Assembly: GCA_004570955.1 (NCBI GenBank) | Contig: SPPL01000003.1 | Coordinates: forward strand, 1-64,000 | Length of the DNA stretch: 64,000 nt | Reading direction: 5' to 3' | Origin: Jeotgalicoccus nanhaiensis | GTDB taxonomy: Bacteria; Bacillota; Bacilli; Staphylococcales; Salinicoccaceae | Part shown: piece after piece, positions 33,378 through 41,944 of the stretch | Numbering within the stretch: position 1 is the stretch's first letter | Layout: the number at the start of each line of letters is the position of its first letter | The notes under the pieces: model-generated | Told to the model about the DNA's origin: nothing | Databases searched by the model: none | The model's input: the letters and a program-made list of their open reading frames with translations, nothing else | Program-made: the position numbers and the translations under genes

Positions 33378-34454
33378 TTACACCCTATCTCTAATTAATT
33401 TTTCTACAGGTACATACTCGTAGTCATAACCAAAATATTTCGGTCCAACAGTACGAATACCTTTCTCGGTTCTCCACCGGTTATCTGCTTTACTCGCAAT
33501 AACACTGCATCTCATTCCATATTTTAAACCTTCTGTTGTCAACGGATTAGCCGTCTCTTTATCTATCAAGGTAATCAAATCAGGCGTTGTACACATGACC
33601 TGATTATCAACAAGACAAATCAAATTCTCATTTTGAAACTCAATAGTACAAACTTTATTTTTGTCGGATTCAATTCCTTCGATTTTTGCTGTCCCTCTTA
33701 CAAATCCACCACTAGTCTTTCGGTCAACATCTGTAATTTTGCCATTGAACAGCTGAAACATCTCATAATCATTTACCAGCTCATCGACAGCTGTTTTAGA
33801 TGTCCTGATAATTCTTCCGATTTTTTTCGCTAATGAAATTGTATTTGGAACTGCATTTTTATTTAAATCAGATTTATCGAGAAGGTAAACACCATTAATT
33901 AATGATCCGCCCATCGTGTCCACTAATGCTCTTGAGATTTTTTCTGTTGCTTCGCTATCTTTGGTTTTTATAATGAACGAATTGCCTTTTTCATCTGCAA
34001 ATACAGAAGGCGTGTTAGGTATACCGGCAATTGAAAATGTATCCATCTGCATTTCGGGAAATGCTCTTCCCATGCCATCTGCATCAATAATCGGTATGCC
34101 TTTCATCGCTGCCAGAACAAAGGGTATCATAGAGTTTACTCCGCCTATTTCCGCTGGCAGAATAGCTTCAATATTACTGCCGTAATATTTTTGATATTCT
34201 TCGTATGCCTTTTCTAAACTTTCAAAGTTTGGTAACTTTTCAACGCCTACAGTAGGAGCGCCGACCATGCAAAATGTGGCAGCTTTTTGTTTGTCTTTCA
34301 ACTCATCTATATTGATCAGCTTTACATCCCCATATTTCTCAATGGCGGATAAGGCCATTAGTTTCCCTATAAAAGGGTCTCCGCCCCCGCCAGTACCTAA
34401 GAGAGCAGCCCCCAGAGCGATATCTTCAATATCATTTTGGGTAATTGTTTTCAT
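33378..34454 (-). CDS. DUF917 family protein (copy 2)
   Basis: At 358 residues it is collinear with the downstream DUF917 protein: GAALLGTGGGGDPFIGKLMA, IIDADGMGRAFPEMQMD, DVDRKTSGGFVRGTAKIEG and CTTPDLITLIDKETA. The two genes are separated by only 3 bases. Tandem paired copies suggest a heteromeric complex, possibly with the HyuA-like ATPase, though this is inference. The start ATG lies 6 bases after the NCS1 permease stop. Confidence 0.88.
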   Translation of the reverse strand: MKTITQNDIEDIALGAALLGTGGGGDPFIGKLMALSAIEKYGDVKLINIDELKDKQKAATFCMVGAPTVGVEKLPNFESLEKAYEEYQKYYGSNIEAILPAEIGGVNSMIPFVLAAMKGIPIIDADGMGRAFPEMQMDTFSIAGIPNTPSVFADEKGNSFIIKTKDSEATEKISRALVDTMGGSLINGVYLLDKSDLNKNAVPNTISLAKKIGRIIRTSKTAVDELVNDYEMFQLFNGKITDVDRKTSGGFVRGTAKIEGIESDKNKVCTIEFQNENLICLVDNQVMCTTPDLITLIDKETANPLTTEGLKYGMRCSVIASKADNRWRTEKGIRTVGPKYFGYDYEYVPVEKLIRDRV

Positions 34455-34460
34455 TGCTAT

Positions 34461-35762
34461 CTATCCTCTCTTATCCAAGTTGAATTTACTGATTATCAGT
34501 TGCAAAATAAAAGCTGCCAAGAAAGCATCGATTGCAGGTGCATTAGTAATTGTCAGTATTCCCAGACCAAGCGGAGGTGCAGAAGTTAGAAATGCTGTAA
34601 ATATAGCTATAGCCCAAACTAAAATACTCATGATGTTTAGACTTCTGATTGATTCCATCCTGGAAAAATCATAGCGGTGACTTCTTAATAAGAAGTCCGC
34701 AACATAAATCCCACCCACCGGCGGAATCATAATACTGAGTATGTTGAGGAAAGTTATAAAGTTATCATAAATACCGAGCACTGCGAACGTAGTACCAATA
34801 ATTCCTGCACAAATTGTAATAATGTATTTAGGCACTGCTTTAAAAACTACAGAGAACCCAAGAGCAGATGAGTATAAGTTTGTATTATTGGTCGTCCACT
34901 GCGCTAAAATTAACACAAGCATCGCTCCGCTCCCCCAGCCGATACCAATCATGATTGCTACGACATCTACTTCACTCGTTGCCTTCGCTAATAATACTGC
35001 TAATACGAGTACAACGGCGTAGCCTAAAAAATAACTCAGAAAGGAAGCAATTACTGTATCTTTATTTGATTTTGAATACCTTGAAAAATCCGGGGCAATG
35101 ATTACACCAATGGCAAGAGAGCCGATTAAAAGTGAGATTCCTCCACCTATACTAATTGGATCCATTGATAAAGCCGCATTGTTCAATTCATTAAAATTAA
35201 ATTCTCTGAGAACTATAAAGGCTGACCCAATCAATAAAATTCCTAATAATGGTGTTGCGACAACACTAAGTTTTTCCAGACCTTTATAGCCAATCATGGA
35301 AGTGATAGTCATCAAAGCGCCGCCTAAAATCATCAGCCATTTTCTTCCTATCTCAATTCCGAAGACGTCGTATATGACGTTATATAAACTAGACCCGAAT
35401 AGATCCAGCTGCACACCGAACCAGCCGAACAGCGATATTGCGATTACAATTGAGACAATAAATGAGCCATATCTTCCGAGAGCAAATGTCGATATCATTG
35501 CAGTTGACAGGCCTGTTTTGTTACCGACAATACCGCAAAAGGCATTAAAAACAGCTAATAAAAAACAGCCTATTCCTGCGGTAAATATCGCTTGATTTAA
35601 ACTCATTCCACTACCTAAAGCCCCGCCAAGAGCTGTGGCTGATAAGGCTATAATCCCTGCAATCCACACCATCGTTAAATAAAACCAGTTTTTACGTTCT
35701 TCCTGTGGTACAGGTTTTATCTCATAATCTTCTATTAATTTCTTTTGATCAACTTGTTCCAT
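34461..35762 (-). CDS. NCS1-family permease (cytosine/hydantoin type)
   Basis: The 433-residue protein has twelve predicted membrane segments. Its start (FYLTMVWIAGIIALSATALG) and the motif GFSVVFKAVPKYIITICAG match the CodB/NCS1 purine, cytosine and hydantoin transporters. In the cassette it is the obvious uptake system for the compound degraded by HyuA and the DUF917 proteins. It begins 1 base after the TetR gene ends, so the five genes should form one transcript from the TetR promoter. A hydantoin, allantoin or pyrimidine-like substrate is likely by family. Confidence 0.88.
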   Translation of the reverse strand: MEQVDQKKLIEDYEIKPVPQEERKNWFYLTMVWIAGIIALSATALGGALGSGMSLNQAIFTAGIGCFLLAVFNAFCGIVGNKTGLSTAMISTFALGRYGSFIVSIVIAISLFGWFGVQLDLFGSSLYNVIYDVFGIEIGRKWLMILGGALMTITSMIGYKGLEKLSVVATPLLGILLIGSAFIVLREFNFNELNNAALSMDPISIGGGISLLIGSLAIGVIIAPDFSRYSKSNKDTVIASFLSYFLGYAVVLVLAVLLAKATSEVDVVAIMIGIGWGSGAMLVLILAQWTTNNTNLYSSALGFSVVFKAVPKYIITICAGIIGTTFAVLGIYDNFITFLNILSIMIPPVGGIYVADFLLRSHRYDFSRMESIRSLNIMSILVWAIAIFTAFLTSAPPLGLGILTITNAPAIDAFLAAFILQLIISKFNLDKRG

Positions 35763-35763
35763 A

Positions 35764-36360
35764 TTATTCCTCCCGATTTATCAAAACAGCGTTATAAGCA
35801 TAGTACATTAGTGATTTCGCATTAATTACTTCACTTTTCATTTCTTCATATGAGTATAAATTTGTAGCCCAAAAAACACCGTTACCAATTAATAAGAAAT
35901 AATCTAAAACTTGTTTTAATTCCGTTCCATCTTCCGATACATATAAAGTATTTAATTCATTCATTAAGTTTTCATATAACCATGAATTATATCGCTCCAG
36001 GTAACTTACAACCTCAGTCTTTATAGTTTCATCGCTGCTCTCCAGAAGCTCCAGATATACTTTTCTTTCAGATGAGTTCTCAAAATGATGTTCAGCAATT
36101 CTTTCCAGCATCACCTGCATTATTTCTAAAGGACTTAGATTATTACTGCTTTCATAAGCATCCACCATTGCTGAAAAGTGATTTTGCAGAACTTTGTCCA
36201 GCACACTCAGCATCAGTGCTTGTTTATTATTAAAAAAATAATATATGGAAGCAGTTTTTATTTCACTGTCATCTGCTATCTTTTTCATAGTCGCCCCATC
36301 ATAACCATATGAAGCGATATTCTTTATTGCCGCGTTGACAATTCGCTGCTTTGTATTCAA
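35764..36360 (-). CDS. TetR/AcrR-family regulator of the NCS1-DUF917-HyuA cassette
   Basis: The roughly 198-residue protein has the TetR helix-turn-helix KQRIVNAAIKNIASYGYDGA ... IKTASIYYFFNNKQAL and a variable C-terminal ligand domain. The start is uncertain: TTG at 36360 has AGGTGG 8 bases upstream, whereas GTG codons at 36369 and 36372 are too close to that site. It is first in the cassette transcript and overlaps an inverted repeat, so it likely represses its own operon and is released by the imported substrate. Confidence 0.88.
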   Translation of the reverse strand: MNTKQRIVNAAIKNIASYGYDGATMKKIADDSEIKTASIYYFFNNKQALMLSVLDKVLQNHFSAMVDAYESSNNLSPLEIMQVMLERIAEHHFENSSERKVYLELLESSDETIKTEVVSYLERYNSWLYENLMNELNTLYVSEDGTELKQVLDYFLLIGNGVFWATNLYSYEEMKSEVINAKSLMYYAYNAVLINREE

Positions 36361-36370
36361 TACTTTCACC

Positions 36371-36388
36371 ACCTAACGATTAATAGGT
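36371..36388. promoter_or_regulatory. Putative TetR operator
   Basis: ACCTA-N8-TAGGT dyad (36371-36375 with 36384-36388), directly downstream of the -10 box and overlapping the ribosome site of the tetR gene. Confidence 0.55.
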
Positions 36389-36417
36389 AGATTACCACGA
36401 ATATTCTGACTTGTAAA
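36389..36417 (-). promoter_or_regulatory. Sigma-A promoter of the TetR-NCS1-DUF917-HyuA operon
   Basis: Minus strand -35 TTTACA (36412-36417), 17-bp spacer, -10 TAATCT (36389-36394). Confidence 0.65.
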
Positions 36418-36445
36418 TATAATCTGATAATTAAAAATAATAAAT

Positions 36446-36476
36446 TAAAAAGATGCCTATAAAAAATAAGCATCTT
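36446..36476 (-). terminator. Terminator after azlD
   Basis: The 7-bp stem AAGATGC/GCATCTT (36450-36456 with 36470-36476) is followed by TTTTTAATTT on the minus strand. Confidence 0.75.
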
Positions 36477-36492
36477 GTCATTAAGTATTCAT

Positions 36493-36822
36493 TTAAAACA
36501 CCATCTGCACCAGGATCATATAAAATATAGTGCCCCCGGCTATCGACAGCAGCATATTTTTCTTCCAGTAATGCAGTACAATTATCAATCCGACAGCGAG
36601 CATCTCCGGGACAAAACTGGACACCGTTGTCAGCTCAACTTCCCGGAGAGCATACACAACCAGAAGACCGAATACAGCCGGCGGCAGCATATAGCCCAAG
36701 TATTTTATGTAAGACGGTGTTTCTTTATCGTTATTAAATATAATAAATGGCAGGAATCTTGTTGTCAGCGTTCCAAGCACTACACATCCGATGATAATAA
36801 TCTGCTGGGTTAAGGTCATCAC
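36493..36822 (-). CDS. azlD: Branched-chain amino acid exporter small subunit AzlD
   Basis: The 109-residue protein has three or four hydrophobic helices and the AzlD pattern (TRFLPFIIF near residue 21, SYIKYLGYMLPPAVFGLLVVYAL, LLSIAGGTIFYMILVQMVF at the end). With AzlC it forms an exporter for branched-chain amino acids and, in B. subtilis, confers 4-azaleucine resistance. Its start overlaps the azlC stop by 4 bases. The last 58 coding bases are duplicated 5.9 kb away. Confidence 0.9.
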   Translation of the reverse strand: MMTLTQQIIIIGCVVLGTLTTRFLPFIIFNNDKETPSYIKYLGYMLPPAVFGLLVVYALREVELTTVSSFVPEMLAVGLIIVLHYWKKNMLLSIAGGTIFYMILVQMVF

Positions 36823-37526
36823 GAGATTACCTCTCTTTTCTCAATTACTTTCCTGATCAGTGTCAGTGCAATTAAAATAATTACCATCGCAGGAATGATA
36901 AAGTTCTCAGGACCGAAAATAACGAGACTCAATATCGATGCACCAATCCCGACAACTGAACTGACATGATATCTTTCTTTCATCCACTGATCTAAAAAGA
37001 TGACAACAAACAAGGCTGTCATAACAAATTCCAGTCCTTCTGTATTGAAGGCTACTGCTGAACCGAACAGGCTGCCGATTGTTGTGCCGCCGACCCAGTA
37101 CAGCTGATTCAGGATGGTTACATAAAACATGAACCAGCCGGAGTTAATATGGGCAGGTGCTTTTTCCGTACTGTTAATAACGAATGTTTCATCACACATG
37201 CCGTAGATTAAGTAATACTTCTTCTTGCCGATACCTTTAAACTTGTCCAGCATGGAAATACCGTAAAATAAGTGTCTTGCATTAATCATTAAAGTAAGCA
37301 AAAAAGCACTTAAGGGATTAAATGCGCCGAGCAGCATACTGCCGGCAACGAATTCCATCGATCCCGCGAAGATAAATATACTCATTAAGATGGCATAGGC
37401 AGGACCGAAACCAAGTGAGTTCATGTAAATCCCGTAAGCAATTCCCAGGAAAGTAAAGCCTGCTAAAATCGGTATAGTTTTTGGAAAAGCGTATTTCAGT
37501 GTTGCAATATGGTTTTCAAACGACAT
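36819..37526 (-). CDS. azlC: Branched-chain amino acid exporter large subunit AzlC
   Basis: The 235-residue membrane protein matches AzlC: FPKTIPILAGFTFLGIAYGI, ILMSIFIFAGSMEFVAGSML and NARHLFYGISMLDKFKG (conserved NARHLxYG). The ATG at 37526 is preferred because AAAGGGTG lies 6 bases upstream; the GTG three codons earlier falls inside that site. Downstream azlD overlaps it. The XRE-cupin gene 28 bases upstream on the same strand probably regulates this export operon. Confidence 0.9.
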   Translation of the reverse strand: MSFENHIATLKYAFPKTIPILAGFTFLGIAYGIYMNSLGFGPAYAILMSIFIFAGSMEFVAGSMLLGAFNPLSAFLLTLMINARHLFYGISMLDKFKGIGKKKYYLIYGMCDETFVINSTEKAPAHINSGWFMFYVTILNQLYWVGGTTIGSLFGSAVAFNTEGLEFVMTALFVVIFLDQWMKERYHVSSVVGIGASILSLVIFGPENFIIPAMVIILIALTLIRKVIEKREVIS

Positions 37527-37553
37527 TGCTGTCACCCTTTTTTATTTATATTT

Positions 37554-38108
37554 TTATTTTCTGTAGTGCATGACCATCGTCAGTTTCACCATAACTTCTC
37601 CGTCATTTTTATAAACATGCGGCTGATTGCCGTCAAATATTATTGATTCATCTTCCTTGAGAAAGGTTGAAGTCCCGTTAATATCCATCGTCAGCCGTCC
37701 TTTATTTATAAATATATACTCCTCCACCCCTGGAGTATGAGGATCTGAACTGTGTCCGCTTCCGGGGTCAATTTCTACATTATAAACTTCGAACAATTTT
37801 TCCGGCGAAAAAGGTACGACGTTATAAACGCGGTAACGTTTATCATTTTCTGTTACAAGCTGTGTATCCTCTTTTCTGATTACCTGCATAGCTTTTTGCG
37901 GACGGGTAATCAAGGAAGAAAAAGAGACTTTTAGACCATCTGCTATTTTCCATAATGTTGTGACCGTCGGAGTTGAGTCACCTCTTTCAATCTGCGCAAG
38001 CATCGCCTTGCTGACACCGGTGAGTACTGAAGTTTTATCGAGACTTAAATTTCGTTCTTTGCGGATTTTTTGGAGATTACTGCCGATAAAGGCTACATTT
38101 TCTTTCAT
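37554..38108 (-). CDS. XRE-family regulator with C-terminal cupin domain (azlCD-linked)
   Basis: The 184-residue protein has an N-terminal helix-turn-helix (GSNLQKIRKERNLSLDKTSVLTG as the first helices, KAMLAQIERGDSTPTVTTLWKIA as the second) and a C-terminal cupin (SSDPHTPGVEEYIFINKGRLTM ... DGNQPHVYKND). Such regulators bind small amino-acid-like ligands in the cupin. Placed directly upstream of azlCD on the same strand, it likely controls branched-chain amino acid export. It is distinct from the XRE-cupin regulator at 48810. Confidence 0.88.
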   Translation of the reverse strand: MKENVAFIGSNLQKIRKERNLSLDKTSVLTGVSKAMLAQIERGDSTPTVTTLWKIADGLKVSFSSLITRPQKAMQVIRKEDTQLVTENDKRYRVYNVVPFSPEKLFEVYNVEIDPGSGHSSDPHTPGVEEYIFINKGRLTMDINGTSTFLKEDESIIFDGNQPHVYKNDGEVMVKLTMVMHYRK

Positions 38109-38141
38109 AATTACTCACCTCTCAATCAGATTTTAATCACC

Positions 38142-38169
38142 ATAACATATTTTTATATGCTATAACATA
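38142..38169. promoter_or_regulatory. Direct repeat upstream of the azl-linked XRE regulator
   Basis: ATAACATA occurs at 38142-38149 and 38162-38169, 20 bp apart (about two helical turns). On the minus strand a weak promoter (TTGTAT, 17 bp, TATGTT) overlaps both copies, so they may be an autoregulatory site. This is a low-complexity AT region, so confidence is low. Confidence 0.35.
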
Positions 38170-38170
38170 C

Positions 38171-38210
38171 AAAAAAAATAAAAAAACAGCATATTCTGAA
38201 AATATGCTGT
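38171..38210 (-). terminator. Terminator after the nucleoside deoxyribosyltransferase gene
   Basis: A 10-bp stem ACAGCATATT/AATATGCTGT (38186-38195 with 38201-38210) followed by a long T-rich tract on the minus strand. Confidence 0.9.
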
Positions 38211-38218
38211 GAAAAATT

Positions 38219-38689
38219 TTATTTATCTTCAGCTACCGGAGCATGATAATAATTTTCAAATCTGATTTTTTTCTTCTTATTAAAATCATATTTGGCCAAA
38301 TCATCAATATCCTGTAAGTAGACATCCAGTGAATCCGTCAGCATCAGATTTACCGGAGCTTCCGTCTCAGGATCTTTTTCCTGATAAAGTACGATAAATT
38401 TACCCAGCGCCTTGCCGTAGCCGATTTCAAAACCTGTACCCGGGTCAACGTGCTCTCCGATATAATCATGTACAGCTACGACTGCATCGCACCATTCAAC
38501 ATGTTTGATATCATTGTTATAAACAAACTCGCGCCACTCATCCGAACCGTGTTCAAGGTGTTCATCCTGCTGGAGACGCGGTGAAAATACTTCAGTCACT
38601 GTTGGGTTTTGTTCCAAGGCAGCTTCCACTCTCTTAACTCTCTCCACTTGCTCAGCATCAAAAAACGGACTTGCCAAATAAATTTTCAT
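38219..38689 (-). CDS. Nucleoside 2-deoxyribosyltransferase
   Basis: The 156-residue protein has the N-deoxyribosyltransferase pattern: KIYLASPFFDAEQVERVKRVE at the start, NNDIKHVEWCDAVVAVHDY, and VDPGTGFEIGYGKALGK with the catalytic Glu. The enzyme swaps bases between deoxyribonucleosides and serves nucleoside salvage. It is monocistronic, with its own terminator, and lies between the azl locus and the hydroxyproline island without obvious link to either. Confidence 0.9.
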   Translation of the reverse strand: MKIYLASPFFDAEQVERVKRVEAALEQNPTVTEVFSPRLQQDEHLEHGSDEWREFVYNNDIKHVEWCDAVVAVHDYIGEHVDPGTGFEIGYGKALGKFIVLYQEKDPETEAPVNLMLTDSLDVYLQDIDDLAKYDFNKKKKIRFENYYHAPVAEDK

Positions 38690-38726
38690 TAGATAACTCC
38701 CATTCTTTTATTTAAAGAATATCATA

Positions 38727-40163
38727 TTAGTAATTACTTATATCAGTTTCTTTTTCTATTTCTGCATCCAATGCTTTTTCATAATCATCTTTTTCAAGTA
38801 TAAATAAACCAAAATATCCGTAAATCAAAGAAATGATAATAACCAGGAATCCGTACCAGAAAAATGGAATATACGTGAGAGTAGCAACACCAAGTGTTGT
38901 TGCCATAAACACACCACCATCGGACCATGGAACCATCGGTGTCGTAACCGTTCCTCCAGCCTCCACATTTCTGGATAACAGAGTTCTCGATATCTTTTTA
39001 CGGTCATAGTTCTCTTCGGTAATTTTAGTTCCTGTTAAAAGAGATACATAAGCTGCACCTCCAAAAAACACTCCGAAAAATGATGCCAGCATTGTAGTCA
39101 GCGTTAAATTACCGGTATTTGTCGCCCATTTCGCAAATATATCCCCAATAACGGTAAATGCACCAATTGTCTGCAGCAACCCGCTTACTCCAAGAGCCAG
39201 AATAATTAACAGAATAACTTCAAGCATGAAAGTAATACCACCGCGATCAAGCAGGATATCAATGAAGTCGATGCCTGTGGAATAGCTGCTGCCGGAATAT
39301 AATGTCTGAATCGCTTCGATAAATCCGTAACCTTGAAACAAGGCAGCCCATAAACTTCCAAGCAAAGCACCGAATATAATTACCGGTACTGACGGCAGCT
39401 TAAATATAAGCATTATGATAACAACAGCTGCAGGGACAAGCATGTACCAGGATATTGTGAATGTTTCCTGAAGTCCTGCCATAGTATTTTCCGCTATTGT
39501 TAAATCACCTGTCCCTTCATAAATCACTGAACCTGCAATCCAATATGCAATGGCTGCAATGATAAATGCAGGAACCGATACATAGGCCATAGAATGAATA
39601 TGTCTGAATAAGTCCACTTTGGATAGTGAAGCTGTCATTACAGTTGTATCAGATAAGGGTGACATTTTATCACCGACATAACAACCCGAAATAACAGCAC
39701 CTGCTACTAAGTAAACTGGCAGTCCAAAACTCTCTCCAATTCCCATCATTGCAATGCCGGCAGTACCTGCTGCACCAAATGATGTACCTGTTGCGATTGC
39801 CGTAATTGAGCAAATAATCATTGCTGCCATCAGAAACATACCTGGACTGATTATACCGAGCCCGTAGTAGATCATAGTCGGCACAACACCTCCCGCTATC
39901 CATGAGCCGATGAGTGCCCCGACAGCAATCAAAATAAGTATGGCACCCATACCTTCATAGATACCTTTCAGCAGACCTTTCTCCATTTTTAAATAACTGT
40001 TGCCAAGGTACAGTCCGAACCCCATAATCATGAACCACACAGCTAAAAGTGCCAATTGAATAGGTAACTCCAGAATTACAATACTGCCAAACATAATCAC
40101 TACAAATAAGGCCAGGATGCAGAGTAATATAGCGACACTTGGTAATCTTGGTTTTTTCACCAT
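38727..40163 (-). CDS. NhaC-family transporter, last gene of the sigma-54 operon
   Basis: The 478-residue protein has 11-12 membrane helices and NhaC-family motifs (GTSFGAAGTAGIAMMGIGESFG, GDKMSPLSDTTVMTA, FFGVFFGGAAYVSLLTGTKIT). NhaC proteins are classed as Na+/H+ antiporters, but members in amino-acid gene clusters may move organic solutes coupled to Na+. As the last gene of the epimerase/dehydrogenase operon, a role in hydroxyproline or proline uptake is more likely than pH control; this is inference. The ATG at 40163 has GGAGG eight bases upstream, excluding a 20-codon upstream extension. Confidence 0.82.
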   Translation of the reverse strand: MVKKPRLPSVAILLCILALFVVIMFGSIVILELPIQLALLAVWFMIMGFGLYLGNSYLKMEKGLLKGIYEGMGAILILIAVGALIGSWIAGGVVPTMIYYGLGIISPGMFLMAAMIICSITAIATGTSFGAAGTAGIAMMGIGESFGLPVYLVAGAVISGCYVGDKMSPLSDTTVMTASLSKVDLFRHIHSMAYVSVPAFIIAAIAYWIAGSVIYEGTGDLTIAENTMAGLQETFTISWYMLVPAAVVIIMLIFKLPSVPVIIFGALLGSLWAALFQGYGFIEAIQTLYSGSSYSTGIDFIDILLDRGGITFMLEVILLIILALGVSGLLQTIGAFTVIGDIFAKWATNTGNLTLTTMLASFFGVFFGGAAYVSLLTGTKITEENYDRKKISRTLLSRNVEAGGTVTTPMVPWSDGGVFMATTLGVATLTYIPFFWYGFLVIIISLIYGYFGLFILEKDDYEKALDAEIEKETDISNY

Positions 40164-40179
40164 GAAATTCCTCCTGTTT

Positions 40180-40929
40180 TTATTTAATAATAAATCCTTC
40201 GCTGTAAATATCTGTATCATCAATATAAAATTGTGAGTTGGCTATTAAGTAATATTTATACAAAAAACTGTTATTATTAATTTCAATGTTATTACCGGTT
40301 AAGCCAGTCAGTTCTTCTCCTTTATACTTTTTATATAATAGTGAAATGACCTCTATAACCGGATATGGAATAATGTCTCCATTCTTATTTACAATTGCAA
40401 ATATTCCTGAGTTATACAAAATAAGATAATCAAGATCCGGCTGATATATTTCTAGTATTGAAGATTTAATTTCTGTCAGATTATTTACTTCAAGATTTAG
40501 AACGGTTTCTTCTATTTTTAGTTTTTTATCATTTATTGTGTAAAACTCTCCGCTATTATGTGCTTCGAACAAAGATGATATCTGTAATTCATCATGTTTG
40601 TATAAAATATCCTCCCCGTCTAATCGGATTTGATACATCATCTTCTTATTAATTCGTCCCCTGTCAACCAAAGAGGCTATAAAGGATTTAAGCAAAATAT
40701 CTCTATTATCAATAATATTTGAAGTATCCAGAAAAACTTCTAAAATCTCTTCTTCACAATTTATATTATAAGTAATTAGATTCACGTACTTATTGCCTCT
40801 TGGTTCATTCAGCAGTAAATTTTTGATTTTATACGGCGGTATATCCACTTTGAGTTCTGCTTGGTCAGCTATTCTCAATAGTTGTCCATTAATTTGAATA
40901 TCATAAGTATTAACGGTTTTCACAATCAT
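40180..40929 (-). CDS. Divergent proline racemase-like protein without catalytic cysteines
   Basis: At first sight this 249-residue protein is unknown, but it shares two landmarks with the epimerase encoded just upstream. LLLNEPRG (residues 38-45) parallels FLVNPPRG there, and its ending YLIANSQFYIDDTDIYSEGF parallels WLMARHDFYMHDTDSMSEGY. Both active-site segments of the epimerase (MCGHD and SPCGTGTC) are missing and about 80 residues are lost in total. It is therefore probably a degenerate paralog with a structural or regulatory role, or a decaying gene that still has an intact frame. Base composition is noticeably AT-rich. Confidence 0.6.
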   Translation of the reverse strand: MIVKTVNTYDIQINGQLLRIADQAELKVDIPPYKIKNLLLNEPRGNKYVNLITYNINCEEEILEVFLDTSNIIDNRDILLKSFIASLVDRGRINKKMMYQIRLDGEDILYKHDELQISSLFEAHNSGEFYTINDKKLKIEETVLNLEVNNLTEIKSSILEIYQPDLDYLILYNSGIFAIVNKNGDIIPYPVIEVISLLYKKYKGEELTGLTGNNIEINNNSFLYKYYLIANSQFYIDDTDIYSEGFIIK

Positions 40930-40942
40930 ATTCCTGTCCCCC

Positions 40943-41944
40943 TTATATTTCAGGAATCAATAAGTATCCTTCACTCATTGAGTCAGTGTCATGCATATAG
41001 AAATCATGTCTCGCCATCAGCCATGCTGATCCAGTGATTGAAACTTTATTGTAAATAATTCCTTCTTTTTCTTCTGTTTTGAGCAGCTCGGCTTTAAACT
41101 GAGAACCTGTAATGCTTTCGTGGGTAAAAGTATCATTAATATTCATCCTGCCGCTTTTAAACAGCGTTGCCACTTTTGCACATGTACCTGTACCGCAAGG
41201 TGACCGGTCAATGCCGCCTGGAGGCACAATCACAGCATTCCTGGTGACCTTTCCTTCCTCATATAATTCCATATGAGTCAATTTATTAATAAAGCTGTAT
41301 TCCGGATGTATCACTTCATGTTCAGCATTTATAATATCTCTCACTTCCATTGCTTTCATAACTATTTCTTCTGAACGGGAAACATCTAATGCCACGTCTA
41401 AATCAGAAGCTTTAATAATGCCGTAAAAATTTCCTCCATATGCGATATCGCAGTGTATAACCTGGTTACGATAATTTACCTCTACTGTTTTTAAATGGAA
41501 TGATGCAGTGCTATTGAATGTCACCTCAGTGACTTTCCCGTTACTCACTTTGCATTTTGCTTCTACTATACCTGCAGGGGTGTCAAGCACTACTTCAGTA
41601 AACGGCTCTTTTCTCTCAACATAGCCCAGCTCTACGAGAGCTGTGCATGTACCGATTGTGTCGTGACCGCACATCGGCAAATAACCCCCTGTTTCTACAA
41701 AAATAACGCTGAAGTCTGCGCGTTTATCCAATGGCGGAAGTAATATCGTTCCACTCATAACATCATGACCGCGGGGCGGATTAACGAGAAATTTTCGGAT
41801 ATAATCATAGTTATCTTTCATATCAAGCATCTGCTCCTGTATAGTGTCTCCTTTCAGACGAGGCATCCCCGCTAAAACTGTACGCGTCGGGTTCCCGCCA
41901 GTATGGGTATCAATAGTTATAAACTGCTTACTGTTTAAATTCAT
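40943..41944 (-). CDS. 4-hydroxyproline 2-epimerase (proline racemase family)
   Basis: The 333-residue protein has both catalytic cysteines of the proline racemase family: Cys92 in PMCGHDTIGT and Cys250 in DRSPCGTGTCAK. The Cys/Cys pair points to a racemase/epimerase, not the Thr-containing trans-3-hydroxyproline dehydratase. With a D-amino-acid dehydrogenase, a DapA-like deaminase and an aldehyde dehydrogenase nearby, the best call is 4-hydroxyproline 2-epimerase (trans-4-Hyp to cis-4-D-Hyp); a proline racemase activity cannot be excluded. The start overlaps the upstream FAD oxidoreductase stop as ATGA. Confidence 0.85.
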   Translation of the reverse strand: MNLNSKQFITIDTHTGGNPTRTVLAGMPRLKGDTIQEQMLDMKDNYDYIRKFLVNPPRGHDVMSGTILLPPLDKRADFSVIFVETGGYLPMCGHDTIGTCTALVELGYVERKEPFTEVVLDTPAGIVEAKCKVSNGKVTEVTFNSTASFHLKTVEVNYRNQVIHCDIAYGGNFYGIIKASDLDVALDVSRSEEIVMKAMEVRDIINAEHEVIHPEYSFINKLTHMELYEEGKVTRNAVIVPPGGIDRSPCGTGTCAKVATLFKSGRMNINDTFTHESITGSQFKAELLKTEEKEGIIYNKVSITGSAWLMARHDFYMHDTDSMSEGYLLIPEI

